From positions 372,001-436,000 of the forward strand of contig VIIQ02000649.1 in the NCBI GenBank assembly GCA_007449985.2: DNA of 64,000 nucleotides, in the 5' to 3' direction. The DNA is from Desmodesmus armatus (taxonomy: Eukaryota > Chlorophyta > Chlorophyceae > Sphaeropleales > Scenedesmaceae). The notes beneath the pieces were generated by a model. That model was not told the DNA's origin. It made no database searches and saw only the letters and a list, made by a program, of their open reading frames with translations. How positions within the stretch are numbered: the stretch's first letter is position 1; each line of letters opens with the position of its first letter. Below are positions 1 to 11,530 of the stretch, one piece after another. The translations under genes and the position numbers were made by a program.

Positions 1-602
1 CTACACAGCACGACCAATGCATAGCCACAGTACAGCAACACAACATCACAGCTGCAGTATGAATTCAGCTGAATTGTGCACAGCTGCGAGGCTTGGGCTA
101 GCCGCTGCAGCTGCTTTGGTGCTGACACCTGCACAAGACAGCTGCCGCAGTGGTGTAGTGACCTGAGCTGTAGTGAGGTTTGTTTTCCTTGTGTGTGTCT
201 GGTTTTGGGAGGTACTAAGTGGCAATTTTCATTAGATATCAACTGCTGCTTGGCACTCACTGTAAAAGCTGAGAAGCCCAGATCGAGAGTGATGCCCCTC
301 TCTTTGCTTTGGGGGTGCTTGTCCAGTGCTGCTGTCGACAGGGTGGTCGACAAGGCGGCAACTGCGGCAAGTCCAGCAAAATAACACAGGCGCGCCAGTG
401 AAGGGCACACCCTGCAAAAGTGGAGCACTGCTGAACTGTCCATCATGGATGCCATGGCATGTGCTGACTCAGTCAGTGGCCCTGCTGCGCTGGCCACAGG
501 ACATTTTTTGATGAAGTATTGCTTTCTGTAGTTGCTGAGCTTACCTAAACTGGTCTTGCCACAGTCTACATGTCCCAGCACCCCCACATTCACGTTGAGC
601 AT
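1..602 (-). CDS. EEFSEC: Selenocysteine-specific elongation factor eEFSec, 5' exons (partial, runs off left edge)
   Basis: eEFSec is the GTPase that delivers selenocysteyl-tRNA to the ribosome at recoded UGA codons. Exon 1 (602-545) starts at an ATG and encodes the P-loop GHVDCGKTSL near residue 10. Exon 2 (361-261) continues in phase with STTLSTAALDKHPQSKERG, then ITLDLGFSAF; the KERGITLDLGFS switch-I stretch is the family hallmark. A third exon probably begins at 128 (VSAPKQLQRLAQAS) after a TGTGCAG acceptor, but its end and all later domains lie outside the window. Phases of exons 1 and 2 close exactly (58 and 101 nt; donors GTAAGC and GTGAGT). The residue before the P-loop lysine pair is Cys where animal homologues usually have Ser. 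Identification rests on the switch-I stretch, which differs from EF-1A and eIF2-gamma. Confidence 0.85.
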   Translation of the reverse strand, partial: MLNVNVGVLGHVDCGKTSLGKLSNYRKQYFIKKCPVASAAGPLTESAHAMASMMDSSAVLHFCRVCPSLARLCYFAGLAAVAALSTTLSTAALDKHPQSKERGITLDLGFSAFTVSAKQQLISNENCHLVPPKTRHTQGKQTSLQLRSLHHCGSCLVQVSAPKQLQRLAQASQLCTIQLNSYCSCDVVLLYCGYALVVLC

Positions 603-1213
603 GGGTGACGCAGCACCTGTGCCACTGCTGCTACAAACCCTGCTGAGCCAGGTCCAGGCTGCGGGCAAGTATCAGGAACGATCCAGGGAGTATTTACTGA
701 TCTTATTGGTATTCATTAATGGTGGATTAGAGTATCAAATGGTCCTTTCAAGACACGAGGCTGATCAGCAAGATCTGTGGGAGTCTCTTCTCTTGTTGAG
801 CTGCAGCAGCAAGGCAGCGTAGAGACAGTGAATTGTACCGATATCACATCACAGTATATTGCCGGTGTGTGCACTGCTCAACTCGCCATCGATGTTATTT
901 TCACTACAGTTGTAGCTGTACTTATAATAGACTGTGACAGCTGCAAGTATGTGTAGCTGCAGAATCCATCGTCACAACGACTTGCCATCACTATTTTTCA
1001 ACATATTCCATCGGTCATCAGGTACTTGCAAGAGAGTAACGGCATGATCTACAAGGATGCAGCAGCCAGCCTGTCACGCTTGCGACCCGAGGACACTGTT
1101 TTTGGTCAGGGTGTTTGCAGTCAGATGGTCATGAACCACCATTTGCACCAAGAGCGCTCCAAGATCCAACCACCTTCTTACACCCCTGCCTGCGCGAACA
1201 CCTCACCACCAGT
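603..1213. other. Intergenic, upstream of eEFSec and downstream of the Maf gene
   Basis: No coding exon recognised. It must hold the eEFSec promoter (reading leftward) and the 3' UTR of the Maf-like gene. A TGTAA motif on the minus strand at 1182-1178, about 32 nt past the Maf stop, could be its poly(A) signal, since TGTAA is the usual green-algal signal. Confidence 0.4.
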
Positions 1214-2404
1214 CTACAACCCTGCTGCTTCACACAGCACCTGCATCACAGCCTCCTTCCCCAACCCCATCACTGCTTCCTGCGTTCCCTCTATACTAGT
1301 AATATACGGCACCACCAGGGGATGCTCCACCATGAGACCCCCAGCACACCACATCACGTCACCCTCGGCAATCAGCTTGTCGATTACGTCATCTGGCATG
1401 TCACTCATGTGTATGGTGCACACCTCAACCACCTCGTGCCTGCTGCCACTGGAGAGGTTGGTGCACACCACTGACCCGATGGTCTGTGCAGGGCTGCGGG
1501 AGTAGCTGTGGATGAACCTGCAAGGATAGAAGCAAGACAGAGGCAGGGAGCAAGTGCACGATGGCAATGGGAGGGGGATTGTGATCAGGACACATTGATG
1601 GTTGATGGGTGCTCCCACTGCAGCCCATGTGCCTGCTGCACACTGCCACCTATATCACTTTTTGGTTTTCTGCTGCACCCTGTGCCCCCATTGGCAGCCC
1701 CACCTGTGTGCCTGTGTGCCTCTGTGACAGCTCCGGTTTCTCCCTGACCTGCTTAGCAAGCTGCCAGTCCTGCGGCTGTATTGATAGTGCTGCCTCCGCT
1801 ACTGCTTTTCCCCCCTCCTTGCTGCCCCCGCCACCTTACCTATGAGCCTCTGCTACACTCTCCTGTTTTTCCCGACCCGCGTGTCATGCTGCCAGTCATG
1901 CCACTGCCCTTGCTAGTGCTGCCCCTGCTGCTCCCCTCCCAACTCCTTGCCGCCCCCGCCGCCGCACCTGTGTGCCTCTTCTACATCTTCCGGCTTCTCC
2001 CTGATCTGCCCATCATGCACCACAACTTGGTCACACGTTATCAGCAGCCCCTGCCCTGCAGCACTGCTGCCACCATCACTGCTGCCGTCACCAGCCGCCG
2101 GCTGCCGCTGCTGCTGCTGCAGCTGCTGAATGATAGCGTCTGCCTTTGCATGTGCAAGGGCCAGCACCAGCTGCTGCGGCTGCTCGTGCCGGATGGCTTT
2201 TTCGTCAATATCTGCCTTGATTACGTCATAGCTGAATGAGTAATCCTTGACGAGCTGGTCCATGACGTAACGGCGTGAGGAGGATGCAGTACCTAGGATG
2301 ATGCGGGGTTGGGTTGACACCAGGCTGCGGAACCTGTGGAGTATGGGGTGTGACAGAATTGCAGCAACAGCAGCAGCATCCAGCCGGTCAGCGTGAGGCT
2401 GACT
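1214..2404 (-). CDS. Maf-like nucleotide pyrophosphatase (5' end unresolved)
   Basis: Maf/HAM1-like proteins hydrolyse non-canonical or modified nucleoside triphosphates to monophosphates. Two exons are clear: the downstream part of exon 1 ending at 1968, then 1517-1214 with the stop. AG|G spans the junction and phases close. The N-terminal signature is IILGTASSSRR, followed by ADIDEKAIRHE, the alanine-rich KADAI helix, the TCDQVV active-site strand and REKPEDVEEA. Exon 2 carries YSRSPAQTIGSV, AGGLMVEHPL and MGLGKEAVMQVL, matching plant Maf proteins closely. No in-frame ATG precedes the substrate-binding loop within the exon; the first methionine lies after it, so translation must start farther upstream. 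The open frame extends to about 2404, where TTTTAGTCAG offers a splice acceptor. A Gln/Ser-rich insert sits between KADAI and TCDQVV. Confidence 0.85.
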
Positions 2405-3307
2405 AAAATAAATAATCCAAACATAGGATGGATTACATAGGGAAACATAGGATGATGCAGGCTAGTGTGTGTGTGTGGGGGGGGGGAAGGGGGTGGAGGG
2501 GGTGATAGCCGGGAAGGGGGTGGGGGTGTCAAGTTCAGTGAACCTGTCGAGGTGTTGAGGGTGCACAAATTGTGCGGGTGCACGACCCTTGGTGAGCAAA
2601 TGACACAGTGATGGATGTGTGAGACAGGGGGTTGGAGGAGTAGACACCACGCTCCTGGATCTGCACGGTGGCAAGGTGTGTGTGGCATCAGCAGGAGGGG
2701 CAGGACAAGGCTGTACCAAGTCCCGGGGGGAAGCAGCAGGTGCAGGAGATGAAAGGCCTGCACAACACCTGTGCAGATAAGGTTGATTCCAAACGATTTC
2801 TATGGCCCATTGCTGCGATTTGTGGTGGGTGACAACTGGAGGGTGATGGTGAGGGTAAAAACATCTTGACCTGGCAAGGGACGCTTAGTACGCCTACTAG
2901 ACAGTTTGGCCCACTGAACCAGGCCTTACCTGCTGGCCAGTGCACTTGCTGCCGCTGATGCTCCGGCTGCCCCTACAGTTGCCATGGATGTGAGTTTGCA
3001 GCTGGTCGTGCTTGAGGTGCAGGGGGTGCAGGGCGCTGGTGTGTTGTGCTGTAGTGATGTCCCACTTGGTCTCTCTAGCTCGTCTTTTGTTGATGATGGA
3101 TGTTGCAGCAGCAGGCAGAGGCCACGGTTGACTCGGAAAGCAAAGCCTCATAAGAAGTGTTACTATAACAGCAGCAGTTGTTTCAAATGCCGCGCTGCTG
3201 GCGCAGAGCATGTTGATCGTTTCCAAAGCTGCCAAAACAGACACTCTGCGCGCTTCCGGTCTCGTTGCTGCAGCTTGCATTCAGGAGTGACACTGAACAG
3301 CAGATCC
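2405..3307. other. Region between Maf exon 1 and the helicase start
   Basis: It holds no exon I can prove. It contains G-rich low complexity at 2466-2530. A minus-strand ATG frame at 3280-2930 ends in a good donor (CAG|GTAAGG) and could splice in phase to the Maf exon at about 2404. However, its ATG lies only 28 bp from the helicase ATG on the other strand, so I treat it as a candidate 5' Maf exon only. Confidence 0.3.
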
Positions 3308-6300
3308 ATGGCGCTTGCAAATGTGTTGTCCCGTTGCGTTGGGCCAGGTGGTCAGCTGATACCAGGCGCTTTCGTGCAGCACGTGATTCCTGCAGCAGGT
3401 AACGATCTTCACAGACCGATCGCTGCGGCTACTGCTGCCCTGGCCTGGTCAGTGCAGTTGTCCAACATTGCTGCTGCTCTGTGACCCGCAGGCATCAAGG
3501 GCTTGGATCTCATCCAAGTGCTGTTCCACACATTTTCAGCAGCTGCTGGAGCCAGCAGTCCACAAACACGCCATGCTGCGGCCGATCAGCAGCAGCAGCA
3601 GCAGCAGCAGCATCTTGCAGGCAGCGCTCATGTGCTGCATCCGTTCATGCCACTTGGGCACAGCTGCAACAGCAGCATCGAAGCTAGCAGCGTGGTCTGC
3701 AGCAGGAGCAGCAGTAGAATGTACTCGGTACGCACGGTTTCAACGGTAACAGCCTTGCTAGCCTGTCACAGCATGCGCACCACTTATGTCAAGTCGCATG
3801 CAAGCCGCAACTTGGCACATGTCATTGCTGGACTTGTGTGTATGTGCTGGTCAACAGCGGCCGCATCCTGCATTGCCTACTCATGCTGCACATGCCGGTG
3901 AGTTACGCTGCAAGCTGCAGCCACAACCAATCTCTTTGCGCAACAACAACTCTGGGGTTGTTGTTCGAACACCCACCTCAAGAAAAGCTCCAGGTGCACA
4001 TGCATGTGCTGATCAGCAGCTGATGGTGCATGCGCCTGTGTTTCCCTTTTCCCTGCAGGCTGCAGCAGTGCCCAAAATGGCAAGTGATGCTGACGCAGCA
4101 GATGCCGCTGCATCTGCTTCAGGCGACAGTGAGCTGCTGTCTCCTGAGGCGTACCGGAAGAAGTACAGCATGTGGGTCATGCCCCAGGATGCACCAGCGC
4201 CTTTCCAGACCTTTGAGCAAGCACAGCTGCCAGGGCGCCTGCTGAATGCTGTAAGTATCCACTACTTGGTACATTTGAGACAGTCTGCTGCCCTCTTAGC
4301 AGCAGGCAGGCAGTAGGCTGTTGTGCTGGGGTACATCCAGGGCGCTGCTGTGCTTGTGTACTGCATGTGTGAGGACAGAGCTAGCAGCTGCTTGACGCAC
4401 CAGTCTGTCAAAGCTGAGATGCAATGGTTGGCAACTGGCATGCGAACAAGTCAGCATGACGCGTCTAGCTACACCTCTGCGGGCAGGTAGTCATTACGTC
4501 ACAAGAATGAGGCTGCTGTCCCCTTCCTTGCTTCCTGCTCCCATATGATCATAACACGTTTCCACATGCACTTACACCTGTTGATGCTGTTGTGTTTCCT
4601 GCAGTTGCTCAAGCATGGCTTCACAGCCCCCACCTTCATCCAAGCCCAGGCGTGGCCGATAGCAGTGCAGGGCCGTGATTTGGTTGCCATTGCATCAACA
4701 GGCAGCGGCAAGACAGCAGGGTTCCTGCTGCCAGCCTTCCTGCACATACAGGTATTTTGGCGGGAAAATGCATGGGCCGTGGGTGTTGCGTGGAGGTTGA
4801 TGCTCAGCACAAGGTGCTGGTGCTGTTGTACGGCATGCATCTTGAAGGTTGCCTATCTCATAATTGCTTCTCGTTGGTGTGGTTACGACCGCCAAAGGAT
4901 GTGTGTGCAACCTCAAAATACTGTCCTCTGCCCCTTGTGTCATTTATCTTCTTCAGGCGCAGCAGAAGGCTCTGCAGCAACACCAGCAGCAGACCGGTGC
5001 TGGCCCCCAACAGCAGCAGCAGCAGCGCGGCGCCGGCGGCAGAGGCAAGGGCTGGTCGAAATGGAACAACCCGCAGGCCTGGGGTGCGCAACAGGCACCT
5101 TTAGCGCTGGTGCTGGCACCCACTAGGGAGCTTGCACAGCAGACGCAGCAGGAGGCCGAGCGGCTGGGCGCCAACATATCTACAGTGTGAGTTGTGTTGA
5201 CAGTACGGGAACATTTAGGAGGCATGCGTGAGGAGACATGCGTGTAGACCTAGTGGGAGGTTCCGTCCTGCAGCCAGAGATGTTATGTGTAGGTGTTAGG
5301 CTAGAGACATGCTGAGGCTGGGGTGCCGACTGACAGCATTTTGTTGGTGACGTAATCAGGGAGGACCATGGCACTTGTTCCTTGCCTACACGTGTGCATG
5401 ACTGCCACATCGTGATGTGTGTTTGGTTGATGTGTATGCTGCCTGCTGGTGCTGCTGCTGCTGCTGCTGCTTCACAGGTGTCTGTATGGTGGTGCTAGCA
5501 AGCATGCTCAGGCCAGGCAGCTGCAGCAGGGACCCCAGCTGATCATTGCAACACCTGGGCGCCTGTTGGACTTCGTCAACACAGGAGAGGCCAACCTGAG
5601 CAGGGTAAGTGCTGCGTTCTGATGGCTGCTGTGTGTACTGCTGCTGTGCGCCTCTAGCTTCTAAGGCAGCAGCAGCAGCACAAAATGCATTGGTGTGAAG
5701 CTCACCCAGCACCTTCGACAAGCATTGTTGTGGCAACTTTGATTAGGTCCAGTGACAGTTCCAAAGCCTACAGCAAGCAGTATCGTACAATGTGCGCAAT
5801 GTGAATCTGTGTGTGCGCATCGCTGTCACACGGTGTGTTTTGTCCTGCAGGTGTCCATGCTGGTGCTTGATGAGGCTGACCGGATGCTTGACATGGGATT
5901 TGAACCCCAGATCAGGGACCTGCTGTCCTCCATGCCAGGTGGGTCACATATTCCCATGTTTTGGCTGTGTATGTTGACACAGGGCTGCGTGGGGTTGGGG
6001 TTTGGTTGTGTGGGCGGTGGTCGGGGCGGTCACACAACGCTTGCTGCGTCAACAGCTTCTCGCGCAACATGGAGTGCTTGCTCTGTTTGCCCGCAACAGT
6101 GCAGTAGCCCAGCTTACTAACGTCACGCGCTGCTGTGATGTCCTAACCCGCAGGAGGAGAGTATGCGGTGCCTCCCCGCCCTGACGACTGTACTGCTTGC
6201 CTATGTTTGCCCCTGTTTGCCCCTAACAATGCAGTAGCTCAACTCACTGACATCACGCGCCGCTTTCTGTATGTTATACTACCATTCATACTTGCAGGAG

Positions 6301-7915
6301 GGGAGTATGCTGTGTCACCCCGCCCTGACGAGCTGCCGGTGCCTCCCCGCCAGACGCTGTTCTTCTCAGCTACGTGGCCCAAGGAGGTACAGGCCATTGC
6401 TCGGCGGCTGTGCAAGAACGACCCTGTGCAGGTGTTTGTGGGCAACGTCCAGGTAGGTGTCAAGCAAGCCATCATCGTGAAGGGCCTGTCGTTTGCTTTC
6501 ATAGCTCCTTGCTCTTGAGTTTGTCAGTGAAGCTGCATGCCGCATGTCACAACGGTTGCCGTGCAGCACATGTTCACGCCACGTGGTTTCAGGCCTCTCA
6601 AAATATCAGTGTTGGTGCTGAGAGTCTTGTCATCTCTACTCTTATTCATGTTGTTTGCATGTATTGAATTGCAGGAGCGGCTGGTTGCCAACAAGGACGT
6701 GACTCAGCTGGTGGCCATGCTGTCCAGTCCACTGGAGCGCCTGCCAGCCATGCTGGACTACCTGCACGAACACCTGCAGGGCGCGGAGCACATGCAGGTA
6801 CGAGCAGACAAAGGGGACATGGAACGAGGAGATGGGGAATGTGACTTTGTCCTGCCAACATCTTTTGCATGCGCAGACATGTTGCTGGCTATCAGTAGTG
6901 GATTGGGAGGGTATTCTGTCGAGTATTGAGAGCATGATGGGGCTGATGGAAGGATGGGCAGCGTGGCACTTCCTCCTGTGGTGGCATACTCCACACACAC
7001 TCCCTTACATCTGTCCATTGATGTTGGTACGCTGCTGCGTCTTTACATGCAGGCCGAACCCAGCCGCAGCAGCAGCAGGGGCAGGCAGGACTCCCAGCAC
7101 CCCTCAGCGGTTCTCGATGCAGATACGACACACCGCCGTGTTGTCATCTTCGCTGAAACCAAGCGGGAGTGTGACAACATCGCGCATCAGCTCAGCAGGG
7201 AGAACATACGCGCGGCAGCAGTACATGGGGACAAGTCGCAGCACGAGCGGGACCATGCTCTGAGAGCCTTCCGGCAGGGACGCGTGCCCGTGCTTGTGGC
7301 TACTGACGTTGCTGCTCGTGGCTTAGACATCCCAGGTGTCACTTCCGTCATCAACCACTCTTTCCCTAGGGATCATGAGATGTACATCCATCGTATCGGC
7401 CGGACAGGCCGTGCGGGACGCAAGGGAGAGTCGCTGACGTTCCTGACCCCTGCAGATGCATCTGTGACCCCCGTGTTGGTCGATATCATGCGGGACGCAG
7501 GACAGCAGATACCTGCTGAGCTGGAGGTAGCAGCAGCTAGGATCCGCAAGCCAGCACAGAACATGCACCGCTATGGCAGCGGTGGTGGTGGCGGCGGCCG
7601 TCGCGGTGGCGGCTATGGGGGTCCAGGGGCGGCGGTGGCGGGTATGGGGGTAGCAGGGGTGGTGGGGGCGGGCATGGGGGTAGCGGGGGTAGCAGGGGTG
7701 GCGGGTATGGGGGTAATAGGGGTGGCGGTGGCGGCTATGGGGGTTCCAGGGGTGGGGGAGGTGATGGCGGCAGCTGGGGCAACAGGGGTGGCAGGAGTGA
7801 CGGCGGTGGTGCTTGGGGCGGCGGCGGCAGCAGCGACCGGAGAGGTGGGGGCAATGACCGGTGGGGTGAACGCCGGGGCAGCGGTGGCAGCAGGGGTGGT
7901 GATGACTGGGAGTGA
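3308..7915 (+). CDS. DEAD-box ATP-dependent RNA helicase, p68/DBP2 (RH20) type, with RGG tail; one-base frame break near 7622
   Basis: It unwinds or remodels RNA using ATP. Exons: 3308-3398, 3492-3745, 4059-4250, 4605-4751, 4957-5186, 5478-5604, 5851-5938, 6298-6452, 6675-6797, 7053-7915; all phases close. Helicase motifs in order: Q motif (F...[10 protein letters not shown]), motif [71 protein letters not shown] and [11 protein letters not shown]. The WPKEV after SAT points to the DBP2 group. The first two exons (about 115 residues, few acidic residues, many Ser/Arg/Ala) resemble an organelle-targeting sequence and join in phase; the alternative start is the ATG at 4077. The C-terminus is rich in GGYGGSRGG, but the frame is lost at about 7622, where one T seems missing compared with the later repeat at 7741-7750. 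Adding one base gives 756 residues ending at TGA 7913-7915; as written the frame runs to 7964 with an Ala/Val/Gly tail. Confidence 0.88.
6076..6337 (+). repeat. Tandem duplication of the intron end plus exon start in the helicase gene
   Basis: The segment around 6086-6190 (TTTGCCCGCAACAGTGCAG..., CAG|GAGGAGAGTATGCGG) recurs at about 6215-6337 (TTTGCCCCTAACAATGCAG..., CAG|GAGGGGAGTATGCTG). Acceptors at 6153 and 6297 lie 144 nt apart. The upstream copy reads in frame into the real exon. Confidence 0.85.
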
Positions 7916-8604
7916 AAGTAGCATTGTTCAACCTGTTGTTTATTCACCTCCTGTTTCACCCTGACATGGAGGGTGCAGTGCAGTCGGCTGCATATGCCTG
8001 CACGTATCACAGCGATTGGAGTGTTCCCGTTGTTGTTGGTGTTGTTGCTGCTTCGTCATCACAGACTATGGTTCTGTGCAACGGAGCTGTGTGCTTCATA
8101 GGCAGTGCGGCAACCAACCAGCAGCAGCTGCAGCAGCAGTGTTGCTGTACTGGCAGTAGCTGTGTCCCCTATTTGCTGGCTGGCCAGGGCAAGCTGTGGG
8201 TGCTCCTGAGCTTCCAAAGCCCGGTGATGTCCAGCAGCGATCGAAATTTTGCCGACCGGCCCGATCGAATGGAGTATGGCCCAATGACATGTCTGTACAG
8301 CTTGGGTCCAAGTTCCTTGGGGTCTACCTCAGTCTAGCTACCCCTCTGTTCCGCACGCTCACGTACCTTTGCAGTGTTCTGTTGTTTTCGATCGACATGT
8401 TGAATTAGTATTCGCCTTGCTTCGACCACTCTGCCTGCCACCTGCTGAGCTGGTATCGTCTTCAGTGCTTTGTACATCTCGACGCGTCACATTGCAACTA
8501 AACAACTGCAATACGAACAGCAAAACTCTCAGTGAAAGCCCCGAGTCAGCAGGGCGACAAGCACAGGGACAGCACAAGCACAGCAGCAGAGGCCCTGTGA
8601 CACC
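7916..8604. other. Helicase 3' UTR and promoter region of the SNARE gene
   Basis: No coding signal beyond the alternative helicase frame to 7964. It contains a short CAG tract at 8117-8138. No promoter motif stands out. Confidence 0.5.
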
Positions 8605-11530
8605 ATGGCAGGGCTGTCACAGGACCCGTTCTACATAGTCAGGCAGGAGATTCAGGACCAGGTGAGGGTAAAGAAAGGTTATACCAGCCTATCACTTCAG
8701 CTGGGGCAGACATCAGCAGCAGCTTCCCTCATGCGCTTTGCTGTTGGTACTGCAGGTTCAAGAACTGCAGTCACGGATGTCTAGGTTCCACGGCCTTACA
8801 GCAGCGAACCCAGAACGCAAAACAATAGCTGCTGCTGTCACAGACGGCTGTGAGTCTCTCAAATGGCAGGTGGGTGCACCAGCCATGGGTCGACCGAGGG
8901 GTGTCTTGGCCCCACCTTGGGAGCAGCACAGGCAAACACCAGTATGCTGTGGCTTGCAGCTTGCCTCAGGCATATGTCGGTCGAGCATATGATCCATGAG
9001 TAGCGTGCAAGCATCACTGTGGTCCATGTGCCCAAGCCACCCCTCAGTGAACACAGTCAGCTTTGCACCGTCAGCGCATGCTTGTCCTGCAGTGCACCAG
9101 CCATACACACACAGGAGTGCAACAAGATGGCTACACATACTTGCGGGTGTATAGCAACTGTGGCAATGGTGCTTGTGTCTCTGTGTATGATGCCTGCTCA
9201 GGTGAACGAGTTGGACAGTGCAGTGAACAGGGCAGCAGAGCAGCCGCAGCGCTTTGGGCTCACACCTGAAGAAATCAGCAGCAGGCGCAAGTGGATAACA
9301 GCCACACGGCGGCAGGTGAGCAGCTTGTGTGGGGGGGGGACCACTTCCATGCTGAGCACCAGGAGAAGGAGTAGGAGAAACCCTGGGCGTCATGCCATGA
9401 ATGTTTTGTGTGTCAGTAGGGTTAGCAGCGTGCGGAGGAGGCGTTCCAGCAAAGCACAATGCAGCGGTACCTGTCATCGCAGCTCAGGGTGTTGCAACCT
9501 GTTCACAGCATGACACAGCACAGCGCGGTCGTGCAGCAGGCTGCCCTTTCACAACAGCTAGTGTCATCTCATGCAGTGTTGTGTTCAAGCTTCTCGTGTC
9601 CTGTGTGTATGGTGGGCTGTGTGCTGCAGATTGAAGGCATGACAGACAGCATCAAAACAGCAACAGCAGCACCAGCCAACCCTGTCGAAACGAAAATCCA
9701 CAAAGCCAATGAAGGGTTCCTGCAAGGCGAGGGCGGCAAGCAGCAGCTGTTGTTACGGTGAGTTGCTGACCATATGTTGCAGAGATTTGCTAGCAGTCGT
9801 CATGGTGGGGTGTCAGCTGCAGCTGTTGCAGTGCCTTGACATCAGCCTGGCAGTGTGCATGTTCACCCAAGCAGTGCAGCAAGCACCGCGCCAGTAGTGA
9901 TGAAATCGCTTGCACCGGCATCAGCCGTCGAGGAAGCTAATGTGTTCTGATAAAGCGTGCACAGCGCCCAGCACAGGCTGCGAGCTGGCAATAGGTGCAG
10001 CAAGGCCAGCCACACGGCACGTCACAGAGGCAGGAGCAGGAGCAGGTGCAGCAGCAGCAGACACACTATCCTTTGTGAGCTGGTGGTACCCTTGGTGCAG
10101 CAAGCACAAGCTGTGGATTGGGAGCAGCACCAGCAGCGCATGCTCAGCCCTGCAGTAGTTGCAGGTGCATGTCCGTCATAAGGCCCTGCTGGATGTTGCG
10201 CTGCTTCAGCACTTTGAAAGGAAACAGGGGCCGTAGGGTCACATGGCCCTCTTATGACAGCATGGTGAAATTGCACAGCATTCATCCTCAGAGACAATCT
10301 TTGAAGAGGCATGCACGTGCTGCTGATGCGCGGGTTTGGGAGTGAGTGTGCTGGTGTGGTGTGCGTTTATCTTGCTGTTGCAGGCAGCAGGATGAGCATC
10401 TGGAAGACATTGAGGCAGCAGTCAGCCGGCTGGGGCGTGTGGGCCTGACGATACACGAAGAACTGACTACACAGGTAAGGTTATGGTGGTGAACTTGAGG
10501 TTGTACACCAAATCCTGTGCAATGTTAACGTTGGAGCTTGCAGCAGCACGTAGGCAGGCGCTGGGCGTCAGCATGCTTGGCTGTGAGCGGTGGGGAGGCC
10601 GACCTGCAGTGCAGCACGCATGCCTCCCCATGCGCAGACTGCAGCTGTGGCAGCTGCGCCTGCATGGTTGCCTCAAGTGCACCGCTCCTGTCAGTTCACC
10701 CTGGTCTGCTGGAGGCCAGGTCTGCCCGCTCTCATTTCCAGTCGGGCGCCATGTAGGATTCACGATGCTGGCCATGCCCCCCATCTGTGTGGTCAGCCCC
10801 TCTGCCTTGCAATGTGTGCCTCACCCTCTGAGTCCCTGAAAAACCTTGGCATCGCAGGAAACTGGCCTTTTGTGAGGTCGGACCGGTCCTCAACTCACCC
10901 ACACACGAAATCAATGCCTCACTTACGCTGCGTGCATTCTTGCATTCGCTCTGCCATGCCTGTGTCTGTTGCGTGTGCAGGGCCGCATGTTGGATGAGCT
11001 GGATGAGGACGTGGACACGACACACAGCAGGCTGCGCGCAACGCAGAAGAAGGTATGAACGATAGGTTGCTGCCTTTCACAGCAGGGGGACGGGCTGCAT
11101 AGACTGAGGTGCGCAGCATGCCCAGATTGTGAGCGTCCAGGAGGAGGGGGGTGCGATAGGTAGAATGCGCAACCTGCAGATAATGTGCACGTAGTTTTTG
11201 ACAGGCTGTCTTTGGGGAGTTGTGCTGTGCTGACTGCATGTATCAGACGCTTTGAAGGCGACAGATGCCAGCAAGCACAACGCCTGCACCCAGGGCTGAA
11301 AATGAGGCTCCCATGTACAGCAGTAGTGTGTAGGCTCAAATCAGCACATCCACAAGGGTCTGCTGCATGAACTTGCAAGTTGTGGTCTGGTGATTATCGC
11401 CTGTTGCGCTTTCTGTGCTTTGCTGCAGGTGATGGATGTGATCAAGAAGAGTGGCACCACCACGCAGCTGGGGCTGATCGTGTTCCTCATGATTGTGCTC
11501 ATTATCCTGGCAGTGGTGGCCTTCATGTGA
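8605..11530 (+). CDS. SYP61: Qc-SNARE of the syntaxin-6/SYP61 family
   Basis: A trans-Golgi/early-endosome SNARE that drives membrane fusion. Seven exons: 8605-8661, 8756-8869, 9202-9315, 9630-9757, 10384-10474, 10981-11052, 11429-11530; together 678 nt, 225 residues, all phases closing. The N-terminus MAGLSQDPFYIVRQEIQDQV matches the syntaxin-6 N-terminal helical domain, followed by CESLKWQVNELDSAV and LTPEEISSRRKWI. The SNARE helix starts at about residue 139 (QQDEHLEDIEAAVSRL) and contains GLTIHEELTTQ, whose Gln near residue 168 is the zero-layer glutamine of Q-SNAREs. A single hydrophobic segment (LIVFLMIVLIILAVVAFM) ends the protein, so it is tail-anchored. Length is close to plant SYP61 (about 245). 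Several TGTAA motifs at about 12009 and 12088 could end a long 3' UTR. Confidence 0.95.

Noticed and set aside
2318..2320. GTG as the start codon of the Maf-like gene
   Set aside because: Nuclear genes do not normally start with GTG, and the frame is open upstream to a splice acceptor at about 2404.
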